A DNA stretch of 64,000 nt, from the NCBI GenBank assembly GCA_009773565.1, contig WSXY01000002.1, positions 381,805 to 445,804 of the forward strand, given 5' to 3'. This DNA comes from Actinomycetota bacterium. Its GTDB lineage: Bacteria; Actinomycetota; Coriobacteriia; Anaerosomatales; Anaerosomataceae. The position numbers were made by a program, and so were the translations under genes. The notes under the pieces are model-generated. The model had not been told where the DNA came from. It saw only the letters and a program-made list of their open reading frames with translations, and did no database searches. Positions 17,544 through 25,977 of the stretch are shown piece by piece (the first letter of the stretch is position 1; each line of letters begins with the position of its first letter).

Positions 17544-20365
17544 TGGGACTGCACCCCGAATTCCCAGAATCACCACATGCCATCTTGAATCCGGACGTCC
17601 GGTGGTTTCCGGCGGACGAGGCGATGCGTGACGAAAGCGCTCACAAACTCATGCCGCCATTGGTTCCTCAGCTTCGCCGAAAGGCAAAAGAGTTCCGGGA
17701 CGGCGGATACGTGGGCGCAACCGAAACGAGTCGGAGTCTGCTCAGATGGTGGTTCGGGGCTCCGCACTTGCTGCCTCAGCCTGACGGCACGATGGGTGAG
17801 TTTCAGTACTTCTTCGCTCAGCGTGAAGCGCTGGAGACGATCGTGTACCTCTACGACGTCGTCGGGGTGAAGGACAAGTACGACTTGATGCGCTTCGACA
17901 GCACGGGCTTTGTCTCGGCAAGCATGTTCGACGAGGACTGGCGCCGCTTCGTAATCAAGATGGCGACAGGCAGCGGTAAGACGAAGGTTCTCGCCCTCAC
18001 TCTCGCGTGGAGCTTCTTCCACAAGCTGTACGAGGAGGACTCTGGTCTATCGAGGAACTTCCTCATAATCACACCGAACATCATCGTCCTCGACAGGGTG
18101 TATCGCGACTTTCAAGGTCTCAGGATATTCCACGAGGATCCGATCATCCCGGACAACGGGCATGACGGTCGCGACTGGCGCAGCGACTTCCAGCTCACGC
18201 TCCACTTGCAGGACGAAGTGCAGCTAACTCGGCCCACAGGCAATATCTTTCTCACGAACATCCATAGGGTGTACACGGGCGAGGACATTCCAGCGTCGCC
18301 TGACGATGTGAACTCGATGGACTACTTTCTGGGCAAGCGGCCATCTGGGGCGACTACCGACTCGAAGGTAGATCTCGGGATGATCGTGCGTGACGTCGAG
18401 GAACTCATGGTTCTCAACGACGAGGCGCACCATATCCACGATTCTCGGCTGGCCTGGTTCAAGTCCATTCAGGACATCCACAATCGGTTGCTCCAGAAGG
18501 GCAGCGAGCTATCGCTTCAGATCGATGTCACGGCGACGCCAAAGCACACCAACGGCGGCATCTTTGTGCAGACGGTCGTGGACTATCCGCTCGTGGAGGC
18601 CATCTCTCAGAACGTGGTCAAGCATCCGGTTCTGCCAGATGCGCCGAGCCGCGCCAAGCTCGTGGAGCGACAGTCGGCCAAGTTTACTGAGAAGTACACG
18701 GACTACCTCGATCTCGGCGTGATCGAATGGCGCAAGGCATCTGACGAGCACGAGAAGATGGGCAAGAAGGCCATCCTGTTCGTGATGACGGACGACACCC
18801 GCAACTGCGATGAGGTCGCTGACTACTTGCGGGGACACTATGCGGACTTCCAGGACGAGGGCTCGGTTCTTGTCATCCACACCAAGAACAACGGTGAGAT
18901 TTCCGAGGCGGCTAGCGGTAAGGCCAAGGACGAGCTGGAGCTGCTTCGCAAGCAGGCCAACGAAATCGACAGCACGGACTCTCCTGCAAAGGTCATCGTC
19001 TCAGTCCTGATGCTCAAAGAGGGCTGGGATGTCCGCAACGTGACGACGATTGTCGGACTCCGGGCGTATTCGGCGCAGAGCAACATCCTGCCAGAGCAGA
19101 CACTGGGCCGGGGACTTCGGAAGATGTACGTCGGGAACAGCGTCGAGGAGTACGTGAGCGTTGTCGGAACAGACGCGTTCATGGACTTCGTAGAGCAGAT
19201 TCAAGCTGAAGGCGTTGTACTCGAGCGCAAGCCGATGGGCGAGGGCACGAGTGCCAAGGCGCCGCTCGTCATCGAGGTCGACCACGAGGATCCCAAGAAG
19301 GATCTCGAAGCGTTAGATATCGAAGTGCCGGTTCTCACTCCTCGGGTCTACAGGGAGTACAAGAACCTCGCTGGCCTGAACGTCGAGCTGCCGGCGAGCC
19401 GCAGGATCGCGTATCGAGAATTCACTGACGAGGAGAAGCGCGAAATCGTCTTCAAGGACATCACCACGGGCGAGGTGACCCACACGACCATTCTCGACAC
19501 CGTCGGAATCATCGACTATCGAAGCGCCGTCGGGTATTTCGCGCAGACCATCATGCGAGATCTTCGTCTCGTGAGCGGCTACGACGTGCTTTTCGGCAAG
19601 GTGAAGGAGTTCATACGATATCGGCTCTTCGACCATGAAGTTGATCTTGAGGATGCCAACACGCTGAGGAACATGTCAGAAGTCGCGGCGACCAAGACCC
19701 TCGTCGAGTCATTCAAGGTCGCCATCAACGACCTCACCGTGCTCGACAAGGGCGATGCCGAGATTCGTGACACCATCAAGCTCCGAAACACGAGACCGTT
19801 TGTGGCCAAGGAGCAGGGCTACGTGGTTCCGACGAAGAGCGTGTTCAATCGCATCATCGGCGACAGCCATCTGGAGCTTGTGTTCGCCGCGTTTCTCGAG
19901 AAGTCGACCGACGTTGTCTCGTACGCCAAGAACTACTTCGCCGTGCACTTCAAGCTCGACTATGTGAAAGCTGACGGCGATATCTCGAACTACTACCCGG
20001 ACTTCATCGTCCGGATGTCCGATGGACGAGTTGTGATTGTCGAGACCAAGGGGCTCGAGGATCTCGATGTGCCGCTGAAGATGGAGCGTCTGCGTATTTG
20101 GTGCGAGGACGTCAATCGCGTCCAGAGCGATACGGTCTTCGACTTCGTCTTCGTGGATCAACAGAGTTTCGAGCGATACCAGCCGTCTAGCTTTGGTCAG
20201 CTTATGGACGCGTTCCTGCAATACAAGGATTCGGGCGCGGGTCAGGACTCGAGTGGGGAAGGCGGCGTTGAGTACAGGGCGAAGGCTCGTCTGTTTAAGG
20301 TGGGGCCTCTGACGGACGGTGTGCTCTTCGTCGACGGCGAGAATGAAGTTGCCGCAGAGGACTAG
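17543..20365 (+). CDS. res: Type III restriction enzyme subunit (Res), DEAH helicase-nuclease
   Basis: 940 aa. Superfamily 2 helicase with Walker A ATGSGKT (141-147), DEAH at 293-296, motif V LKEGWDVRNV and motif VI QTLGRGLRK. The C-terminal PD-(D/E)xK nuclease is visible as PDFIV (D820) and VETKG (E834, K836). All motifs are intact, so the system is predicted active: ATP-dependent translocation and cleavage of unmethylated DNA with the Mod protein. The start overlaps the mod stop by one base. Confidence 0.92.
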   Translation: MGLHPEFPESPHAILNPDVRWFPADEAMRDESAHKLMPPLVPQLRRKAKEFRDGGYVGATETSRSLLRWWFGAPHLLPQPDGTMGEFQYFFAQREALETIVYLYDVVGVKDKYDLMRFDSTGFVSASMFDEDWRRFVIKMATGSGKTKVLALTLAWSFFHKLYEEDSGLSRNFLIITPNIIVLDRVYRDFQGLRIFHEDPIIPDNGHDGRDWRSDFQLTLHLQDEVQLTRPTGNIFLTNIHRVYTGEDIPASPDDVNSMDYFLGKRPSGATTDSKVDLGMIVRDVEELMVLNDEAHHIHDSRLAWFKSIQDIHNRLLQKGSELSLQIDVTATPKHTNGGIFVQTVVDYPLVEAISQNVVKHPVLPDAPSRAKLVERQSAKFTEKYTDYLDLGVIEWRKASDEHEKMGKKAILFVMTDDTRNCDEVADYLRGHYADFQDEGSVLVIHTKNNGEISEAASGKAKDELELLRKQANEIDSTDSPAKVIVSVLMLKEGWDVRNVTTIVGLRAYSAQSNILPEQTLGRGLRKMYVGNSVEEYVSVVGTDAFMDFVEQIQAEGVVLERKPMGEGTSAKAPLVIEVDHEDPKKDLEALDIEVPVLTPRVYREYKNLAGLNVELPASRRIAYREFTDEEKREIVFKDITTGEVTHTTILDTVGIIDYRSAVGYFAQTIMRDLRLVSGYDVLFGKVKEFIRYRLFDHEVDLEDANTLRNMSEVAATKTLVESFKVAINDLTVLDKGDAEIRDTIKLRNTRPFVAKEQGYVVPTKSVFNRIIGDSHLELVFAAFLEKSTDVVSYAKNYFAVHFKLDYVKADGDISNYYPDFIVRMSDGRVVIVETKGLEDLDVPLKMERLRIWCEDVNRVQSDTVFDFVFVDQQSFERYQPSSFGQLMDAFLQYKDSGAGQDSSGEGGVEYRAKARLFKVGPLTDGVLFVDGENEVAAED

Positions 20366-20788
20366 AACGTGAGCCATTCAACTGAGATGCCCGGAGCGTA
20401 GCGACGGGCTATGCAAAACTGGATTTGGGATTCAGAAATCGGTTGTCGAGTGTGAGCGGGTAATAGGATTGAGGTAATCCGGATTCTTCAGATAATCGCC
20501 CCGTGCCCCTCTGGGGTCATGGAGTTCATGGAGCTCGTTCTCGATCTTGAGGACGAGCTTCTTTGGTTCTAGGGCTTGCCTGTCAGGAAGGTAAGCCAGG
20601 GTTGCCGCGATTGTCCGTCATGTTATCCGGAAAGGAGGTGTTGCTCGTCGCTTGTGACAACTGAATAGCACGTCGAGCAGGGGTCTCAGAAGCCGTGTAG
20701 TCGCGCCTGAGACACGCTCTACCCCAAGTGGTCGTCAGCTAAGGCTGGCGGCCCTTTTCTGCGTTCAGAGGAAGGAGTTGGAAGAGCA
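20366..20788. other. Structured non-coding leader upstream of the HTH gene
   Basis: No convincing gene in 423 bp. Three successive stems lead into the next gene: TGCTCG/CGAGCA (20642-20679), GTCTCAG/CTGAGAC (20683-20713) and the terminator at 20731-20760. A 14-codon frame (20620-20664) overlaps GGAAAGGAGG but is not well supported. The arrangement resembles an attenuator leader, without a recognised class. Confidence 0.35.
20731..20760 (+). terminator. Intrinsic terminator just before the HTH gene
   Basis: A fully paired 9-bp stem (20731-20739 with 20744-20752, TAAG loop, three G-T pairs) is followed by CCTTTTCT. It ends 29 nt before the next ATG, so it either closes the res transcript or attenuates the HTH gene. 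Confidence 0.6.
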
Positions 20789-21217
20789 ATGTCACCATCA
20801 GAATTGAAGCGTTTGAGCGACGAGGCGATCGTCGAGATGATCGTGTCGATGCCGATCGGGCATCAGCCCGGCGCACTTGCAAGTGACGACGTGTTCTCCG
20901 CTGTCTGCGAGCTTCGCAGGCGCTACTCGGCATGTGCCGATCTTCCCAAGACACCGACAGGTCGTTTTCGGTCAGCGAATGCTGTCGAGATTGATGCCGA
21001 CAGGTGGCGCTCTGCATGGTACCGAAGGAGGCTGACGCTGGTGGCTGTGTCAGAGCTCGCTGGCAAGTGTCGTGTCTGGGCGAACGCCGTCATCAAGCGA
21101 GGCACAGTGTCCTACTGGGTCGTTGACCAGCTTGCTGCCGAACTCGGCGAAACGACTGAGGTGCTCCTTTGGGAGGTCGCCTCGGATCGCGAGCGACTGC
21201 GTGTCGCGCTTCGATGA
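20789..21217 (+). CDS. Small HTH protein, XRE-like
   Basis: 142 aa starting at ATG 20789 after AAGGAGTTGGAAGAG. The segment from about residue 78 (LTLVAVSELAGKCRVWANAV, then KRGTVSYWVVDQLAAELG) has the spacing of a Cro/XRE-type helix-turn-helix. The N-terminal half is unrecognised. It lies between the restriction system and the cassette array and may regulate island genes, but no operator is identified. Confidence 0.5.
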   Translation: MSPSELKRLSDEAIVEMIVSMPIGHQPGALASDDVFSAVCELRRRYSACADLPKTPTGRFRSANAVEIDADRWRSAWYRRRLTLVAVSELAGKCRVWANAVIKRGTVSYWVVDQLAAELGETTEVLLWEVASDRERLRVALR

Positions 21218-21545
21218 AGAGTGCTCTTGTCCCGTGTTCTTCGTGTGGCCCTTGTGTCCGTCAAGTTGACGGCCCGGGGATGCGTCCTTTGTGAGATCAG
21301 CTCTGCATGCATTCAAATATTGAGCTGGTCGTATCGAGCATTCCCGTGGCCGTCACGGCTGCCGATGTATCAAGCTTGGTTCGTGTTCTACTCGCGAGCC
21401 AGGCGTCTTCATCGGCTGGAAGGGCAAACAGTGGTCACAACGGCTTGGCGCGGACAGGCAAGACAGTCGGCGCGATGAGGGGGATCTTGCCAACTCCGCT
21501 GCTAGCATTGGTCATGTCGGAGTTATGCTATCTGCATATTCTGTG
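21218..21545. other. Gap before the cassette array, possible attI region
   Basis: No supported gene. The stretch directly before the first core site holds AACTCCG/CGGAGTT (arms 21491-21497 and 21517-21523) and ends at GTTAGGC (21546). A 12-mer ATGAGGGGGATC (21475-21486) also occurs at 22424-22435 in the leader of cassette 2. No RYYYAAC partner with attC spacing was found, so this could be an attI-like site or a decayed attC. Confidence 0.35.
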
Positions 21546-21572
21546 GTTAGGCAGAACTCAGAGGAGCCACGC

Positions 21573-22304
21573 TTGTCTGCATTCGAGGAGTTTGAGACGG
21601 CTCTTGGTCGCGCCGGTGCCGCCGCCATGTCGACCTGGACAGAAGACGACCAGGATCGCCTGGCCAGACGGATTAAGGAAGTTCTACTTGGTGACGCTGT
21701 CGATGTACCTGGTACCGCACAACGCAGTTCGCAGAAGGAGTTCATGCCAGCGCTGATCGTAGGTTTTGGGGAAATTCAGGAGTCCGCAACATGCCTGCGC
21801 AATGTCGCCGTCTATGTCCGGCGGTTTCCCTATGCAAATGCGGGGATCGAGAAGGGTGCATACCTGCGATACCACGTCGAGAACTACCTGAACGAACTCT
21901 ACATTCTCGAGAAACGCCTTGAGGCATATATCAAGGTCGTGTCACGACTCGTTTCGGATGAGCGCGGAGCAGAATTGGCCAAGCTGTCCAAGAGCGTCAG
22001 GCGAGTGTTCAAAGAGTCCCTGTCGGGCGCTGATGTCGCACGCGGTGTGCACGTACACCAACGCAGGTACACCGACATCCACCTCGAGCGCCTGAAGGTG
22101 CTCGAACTCGTGAAGACTTCAGATTCGAGGCTAGAGTACCTCTACGAGCTAGCGTACAAGGAGACACGTACGACCAAGCGTGTTTGGATCGAACGCACCA
22201 ACACGGTTGTCGAGGGCCTGCTTGACCAGTACTTCGAGCAACTGCTCCCGCTCCTGTTCGATGTGGGTGGTCAATTGATACCTCCGGCATCGTCGCCACG
22301 CTGA
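21573..22304 (+). CDS. Cassette 1 protein, unknown function
   Basis: 243 aa if started at TTG 21573, which follows GAGGAG and lies 21 nt inside the cassette boundary GTTAGGC (21546-21552); an upstream ATG at 21525 would fall outside the cassette. The protein is charged and mostly helical by composition, without signal peptide or membrane segment (for example LERLKVLELVKTSDSRLEYL). No domain is recognised. The gene ends 29 nt before attC 22334-22419. Confidence 0.7.
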   Translation: MSAFEEFETALGRAGAAAMSTWTEDDQDRLARRIKEVLLGDAVDVPGTAQRSSQKEFMPALIVGFGEIQESATCLRNVAVYVRRFPYANAGIEKGAYLRYHVENYLNELYILEKRLEAYIKVVSRLVSDERGAELAKLSKSVRRVFKESLSGADVARGVHVHQRRYTDIHLERLKVLELVKTSDSRLEYLYELAYKETRTTKRVWIERTNTVVEGLLDQYFEQLLPLLFDVGGQLIPPASSPR

Positions 22305-22333
22305 GGGCTCCTTGCTCTACCGGCGAGGCGTCT

Positions 22334-22419
22334 GCCTAACAAGCGCATCTAGCAGATGCGGCAAGCGCTAGACTGATTGGAAGGCATCGGCGCACAGCTG
22401 ACGCGCAAATGCGTTGGGT
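22334..22419 (+). repeat. attC site A (cassette 1/2 junction)
   Basis: 86 bp from GCCTAAC to GTTGGGT. The inner arms GCGCATCTAGC and GCTGACGCGC pair with one unpaired base and one mismatch, as in attC hairpins. The left box is the exact complement of the GTTAGGC that opens cassette 1. Confidence 0.85.
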
Positions 22420-22437
22420 GTACATGAGGGGGATCGA

Positions 22438-23259
22438 ATGGAGCTCACTGCGCAGCAGTATCTCAGTAAGGGATCCTCTTCTCCGTATGTTGCGCGGACG
22501 ATGATACAGACGGGCGAGCTGCTTGCACCCTTCGGACTCGAAGACCCAATGCGAGACGCCGTGATGCAGGTCTCGCACGACTTGATGATTAGACTGGTCG
22601 CATGCCAGAACCGGGCGGAGCACGTGACTACCGGGGTCGACGACGGCAAGCGTCAACTCCTAGAACACGGCGTCGATATCCAGGGTAACGGCTTGATTGT
22701 GACCCTACCGTGCGTCTTGGATCTTCAAGCGAATGTTGAGGACTTTCTGCATTCAGCCAAACAGGCGCTGCGCGAAACTGGCAGGCTCTTTGAGCCCTTC
22801 TATGACAAGAGGTTCGACCACAGATTCCAGAGGATCAGGTCTTGGGCGAAGCGGCAATTCGGCCCGGATGACCAGCTCGTGGTGCTGCTCGAGGACGATG
22901 CCAAGTGGATTGAGAGAGTCATCTCCCTCAGGAATGCAGTTGAGCATCCGGGCAGCGGTGACGGGACGTTGATCATCAAGGACTTTCGTCTTGGGTCAGC
23001 AGGCTCGCCTCCTGTGGTCATCGAGCCAACCTGGAACAAGGAGGGGGAGATCCCCGTGCCGATTGCAGCTGACATGATTGCCATCATGGACAACATCCTG
23101 ACGCTCTTCGAGGATTTGCTTTGTGACTGCCTCTTGAGGTTGCCATCGCCCTTGCCGCTCGTTCGATATGAGATTCCCGAAGATCAACGCAATCCCAGCG
23201 CCCCAATGAGGCTGCGGATTCTTCCCCGTGACCCGGTATTCCCACAGCATGACGCCTAA
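22438..23259 (+). CDS. Cassette 2 protein with HEPN-type RNxxxH motif
   Basis: 273 aa, ATG 22438 after GAGGGGGATC. A largely helical soluble protein. R165-H170 (RNAVEH) in the context ISLRNAVEHPG matches the catalytic RxxxxH signature of HEPN RNases and is flanked by helical segments as in that fold. This suggests a nucleic-acid-linked toxin or defence role, but no antitoxin partner is adjacent and overall HEPN membership is not proven. The stop codon TAA is part of the attC box GCCTAAC. Confidence 0.65.
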   Translation: MELTAQQYLSKGSSSPYVARTMIQTGELLAPFGLEDPMRDAVMQVSHDLMIRLVACQNRAEHVTTGVDDGKRQLLEHGVDIQGNGLIVTLPCVLDLQANVEDFLHSAKQALRETGRLFEPFYDKRFDHRFQRIRSWAKRQFGPDDQLVVLLEDDAKWIERVISLRNAVEHPGSGDGTLIIKDFRLGSAGSPPVVIEPTWNKEGEIPVPIAADMIAIMDNILTLFEDLLCDCLLRLPSPLPLVRYEIPEDQRNPSAPMRLRILPRDPVFPQHDA

Positions 23260-23340
23260 CCAGCGCGTCCAGCAGACGGCCAGGAGCGCTAGACTGAAGA
23301 CAGGCGCGAAAGTCGTAGCTGATGCGCAAATAGGTTAGGC
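23254..23340 (+). repeat. attC site B (cassette 2/3 junction)
   Basis: 87 bp from GCCTAAC to GTTAGGC, outer boxes perfectly complementary. Inner arms GCGCGTCCAGC and GCTGATGCGC pair with one unpaired C and one G-T. The middle contains GCGCTAGACTGA, shared with site A. Confidence 0.88.
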
Positions 23341-23358
23341 GCAGTACAGGGGGGCAGG

Positions 23359-24108
23359 GTGGCCAGACAGTCGGATCAAGATCTGCGTGCCCATCTGCGC
23401 TCTGAAGTCACTGCGCTTCTCTATGCAAGCAGGGGGTTTGATGAAGGTCAGCTAGACCCCGACGCCGGGGCCAAGCTCATAGGCCCCAGGCTCCGGAATC
23501 TCCTGCATGACACCATGGAGAGCACCTCACTTCTTCAGCACCTGGGACTCAAGGACACGATGCGGTTCTTTGATTCAAGCTGCCCCAGGCTTGGATCGGG
23601 TGACGTCAAGATGGCGCACATGGCGTTAGCGGGTCGAACCGGATCCGGGAGGTTCCTGCCGCACTTGGATTCACAATGCGAGAGCGCTGAGTTGAGGCGA
23701 CTGTTGGACTTCGCCGCATGGTGGGAGCAGCCGGTGATCCTCGATCAATCTGGTTTCGAGTTCAGTCGCAGACAACTCGTACTCGAGACCAACAACAAGG
23801 ACGGATGTTCGCACATCGACAGAAGGTTGCAGCTTACGGACGAGTACGCTGGCCTGACTCGCGAGAACTCGCTCGGGATGTTCCACGGAGATGGGGAGCA
23901 CTGGTTCGGATACGGCTCGCCGGTGCCTGCAAGTCTGCGGCAAATCGCACATGAGGTTCTCGTCTCAGTTGCCCTGTTCGCTCCGTGGGCGTTCAAGTCC
24001 AAGCACCAAGTGGCGAGGCACCGTGGCATTCAGCAGCCTGCGACCCACCCCTCGGATGGTATCGTCATCTCGGCAATGGGCGTACATGTTGAGCCTTCCA
24101 GCGAATGA
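23359..24108 (+). CDS. Cassette 3 protein, unknown function
   Basis: 249 aa from GTG 23359, behind a GGGGGG tract. Residues about 35-72 (AKLIGPRLRNLLHDTMESTS, then LLQHLGLKD) resemble a conserved hypothetical family with an HDT..S.SLL core that I recall from many bacteria; no activity is known to me. No membrane segment. It opens cassette 3, but no complete attC follows. Confidence 0.65.
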   Translation: MARQSDQDLRAHLRSEVTALLYASRGFDEGQLDPDAGAKLIGPRLRNLLHDTMESTSLLQHLGLKDTMRFFDSSCPRLGSGDVKMAHMALAGRTGSGRFLPHLDSQCESAELRRLLDFAAWWEQPVILDQSGFEFSRRQLVLETNNKDGCSHIDRRLQLTDEYAGLTRENSLGMFHGDGEHWFGYGSPVPASLRQIAHEVLVSVALFAPWAFKSKHQVARHRGIQQPATHPSDGIVISAMGVHVEPSSE

Positions 24109-24113
24109 TGCGA

Positions 24114-24120
24114 CGCGCTA
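24114..24120 (+). repeat. Possible remnant of the attC left box after cassette 3
   Basis: CGCTAAC lies 6 nt after the cassette 3 stop where GCCTAAC would be expected. The sequence after it (CCGGGTGTTC) has no attC character, so the site is decayed or was split by the following segment. Confidence 0.3.
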
Positions 24121-24225
24121 ACCCGGGTGTTCTTAGTGTCACTCCGTCCCTGTGGGCTGCCTGACGCGTGTCGGGTAGTCTCGGATTCGGCGACGTAATT
24201 CGGACACAAGCTCTAGTGTTGTATG

Positions 24226-24253
24226 AGCCTCTCGGCCTTCTGGTCGGGGGGCT
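24226..24253 (+). terminator. Hairpin directly upstream of recombinase gene 1
   Basis: A 12-bp stem (24226-24237 with 24242-24253, three G-T pairs, TTCT loop) followed by TCTTCT, ending 24 nt before the ATG. It could block read-through into the recombinase. No -10 box is evident between it and the gene. Confidence 0.5.
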
Positions 24254-24276
24254 TCTTCTATCTTGAGGAGGAATAC

Positions 24277-25188
24277 ATGCCATCAGAAAGTGAGTCGGTC
24301 ACGTTCGCAGAATTCTCCCGTTCATGGCTATCTACCTGGGCGATCGTTCGGCTCAAGGCTTCCGGGTACCGGGAGTACGAGTCGATCGTGCGCTTGCATT
24401 TGATCCCGCACTTCGGTGAGCTCACGCTTGATGAGGTCACGGTGTACAGGATCCAGGTCTACATCGCCGACAAGATTGCGTTGGGGTTGGCTCCCCGGTC
24501 GGTCAAGAATCACGTGATCGTCTTGAAGCGCATCTTGGGCACTGCCGTCGATTACGGGTTACTTCGCGAGAACCCGGTCGACAAGGTCGCTTCTCCTCGG
24601 ATCGAACGCTCTGAGATGTCGTTTCTGACGCCGGAGCAGATCCGTCAGCTCATCGAGGCGACACCAGCGTCATGGAGGTTGCTTATCGCTTTGCCGGCGC
24701 TCTGTGGTCTTCGCAAAGGCGAGATTCTGGCTCTCGAGTTCGATGACATCGATACCGAGGCCAAGACCATCAGCATCACCAAGTCGATGCGCGGCGGGAT
24801 CGTGTCCACACCCAAGACCTCGAGCTCAGTTGCGACGCTTTCTCTGCCGGAGTCTTTGCTCCCGTTGATTGAGCACAGGCGGAGGCAGGCAGGCGGCCAC
24901 AAGCTCGTCTTCTGCAAGAGCGATGGGTCGCCGTTATCAGATGCCACGCCGAACAGAATCCTTGCTCGGGCACTTATTAAGGCAGGGTTGCCGACGATTC
25001 GGTTCCACGACCTCAGGCACTCGTGGGCTGTAGCTCATCTTCGTACCGGCACCGACATCAAAACACTCGCCTACCTTGGTCGTTGGTCTTCCACGGCCAC
25101 GCTTCTCGAGACGTACGCGCATGTACTACCTGCGATTGGAGGTGATGCTGTGGATCGATTGGATCGAATGATTTCCCGGCAAGAGTAA
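24277..25188 (+). CDS. Phage-type tyrosine recombinase 1
   Basis: 303 aa, ATG 24277 after GAGGAGGAATAC. The N-terminal SAM-like core-binding domain (FAEFSRSWLSTWAIV) is followed by the catalytic domain with Arg in CGLRKGEI, HxxR in FHDLRHSW and the nucleophile Tyr in LLETYAH. The second His position reads LGRW, where most relatives have LGH. It lacks the insertion and sequence of IntI, so it is not expected to recombine attC sites as IntI does. It lies inside the cassette array and heads a three-gene segment with radC-like and J-like genes. Confidence 0.85.
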   Translation: MPSESESVTFAEFSRSWLSTWAIVRLKASGYREYESIVRLHLIPHFGELTLDEVTVYRIQVYIADKIALGLAPRSVKNHVIVLKRILGTAVDYGLLRENPVDKVASPRIERSEMSFLTPEQIRQLIEATPASWRLLIALPALCGLRKGEILALEFDDIDTEAKTISITKSMRGGIVSTPKTSSSVATLSLPESLLPLIEHRRRQAGGHKLVFCKSDGSPLSDATPNRILARALIKAGLPTIRFHDLRHSWAVAHLRTGTDIKTLAYLGRWSSTATLLETYAHVLPAIGGDAVDRLDRMISRQE

Positions 25189-25227
25189 GGAGCCGGGCGC
25201 CACAACCGCGTAGCACTATCCACATGA

Positions 25228-25255
25228 AGCCTCGATCGGGAAACCGGTCGGGGCT
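25228..25255 (+). terminator. Hairpin directly upstream of the radC-like gene
   Basis: A 12-bp stem (25228-25239 with 25244-25255, GAAA loop) followed by TCTTCC, ending 22 nt before the ATG. The 3' arm and tail closely resemble those of the hairpin at 24226-24253. Confidence 0.5.
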
Positions 25256-25277
25256 TCTTCCATTTCAGGAGGGATTC

Positions 25278-25901
25278 ATGAAGTACGCGACTGTCGATCG
25301 CCAATCGGACGTGGAGCTCGTCGCCACGATCCTTGGCAAGAAGACGAACGATGAAGCTTGTACGCGGTTTGCCACGGTGCTCGCTACCGATGGATGGATG
25401 TCGGGTTCACCGCTATCGGAGGTCGCACGTGAGTACGGTAGTGTCGGCCCGCGCAGCCTGGCCAAGATTGAAGCTGCGGTCGAGTTGGGCCGCAGAACTC
25501 TTGCTGCTCGTGCTGCTCGCAAGACCGAGACGATCTCTACCCCGGAGGATGTGGCTGCTGTCGTGAGGCCACTGCTCGTTGGGCAGGATCGCGAGCATTT
25601 CATGGCATTGGCCCTCGACACGAAGAACCACCTCAAGAAGGTGATCGAGGTCAGCATTGGCTCCACCTCGGCGAGCATCGTTCATCCGGTTCCGCTCTTC
25701 AAGGAACTGGTGGCTGTGGCTGCATCCTCGTTCGTTGTGGTGCACAACCATCCGAGTGGTGACCCTACCCCGAGTGGGGCCGATATTCAGCTCTGTCGCC
25801 GCATCGTCAAGTGCGCTGACGTGATGGGATGTGAGCTCCTAGATTTCTGCGTGATTGGAGGTGATTCCCACGCGAGCTTGAGAGAACTCGGTCTCATGTG
25901 A
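25278..25901 (+). CDS. RadC-like JAB1/MPN-domain protein
   Basis: 207 aa from ATG 25278 after CAGGAGGG. The N-terminal half has a helical region of HhH-like character (SLAKIEAAVELGRRTL). The C-terminal MPN domain carries the metal motif HNHPSGDPTPSGAD and the upstream Glu in KKVIEVSIGS, so metal binding is intact. RadC-like proteins are frequent on mobile elements and their biochemical role is unsettled. It follows the recombinase and is co-directional with the J-like gene. Confidence 0.85.
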   Translation: MKYATVDRQSDVELVATILGKKTNDEACTRFATVLATDGWMSGSPLSEVAREYGSVGPRSLAKIEAAVELGRRTLAARAARKTETISTPEDVAAVVRPLLVGQDREHFMALALDTKNHLKKVIEVSIGSTSASIVHPVPLFKELVAVAASSFVVVHNHPSGDPTPSGADIQLCRRIVKCADVMGCELLDFCVIGGDSHASLRELGLM

Positions 25902-25924
25902 TTCAGATCGTTCATGTGTCCGTG

Positions 25925-25949
25925 GGCGAGATCCATACCGGGTCTCGCC
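25925..25949 (+). terminator. Hairpin upstream of the J-like gene
   Basis: Stem GGCGAGA/TCTCGCC extended by three inner pairs, then TTTGTCGTCTT, ending 28 nt before the ATG. Same arrangement as in front of the two preceding genes. Confidence 0.5.
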
Positions 25950-25977
25950 TTTGTCGTCTTCTAGGGAGTATTCAACG

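Noticed and set aside
20620-20664. 14-codon leader peptide before the HTH gene
   Set aside because: Shine-Dalgarno-like sequence lies inside the frame instead of before it, and no run of regulatory codons is present.
21307-21756. Open frame of 149 codons before and inside cassette 1
   Set aside because: It crosses the cassette boundary in another frame than the supported gene, has no ribosome site and a low-complexity Arg/Pro/Cys composition.
24277-25188. Considered as an integron integrase (IntI) for the attC array
   Set aside because: It has only the general tyrosine recombinase motifs of phage integrases, no sign of the IntI-specific insertion near the HxxR region, and lies inside the array rather than at an end with attI and Pc.
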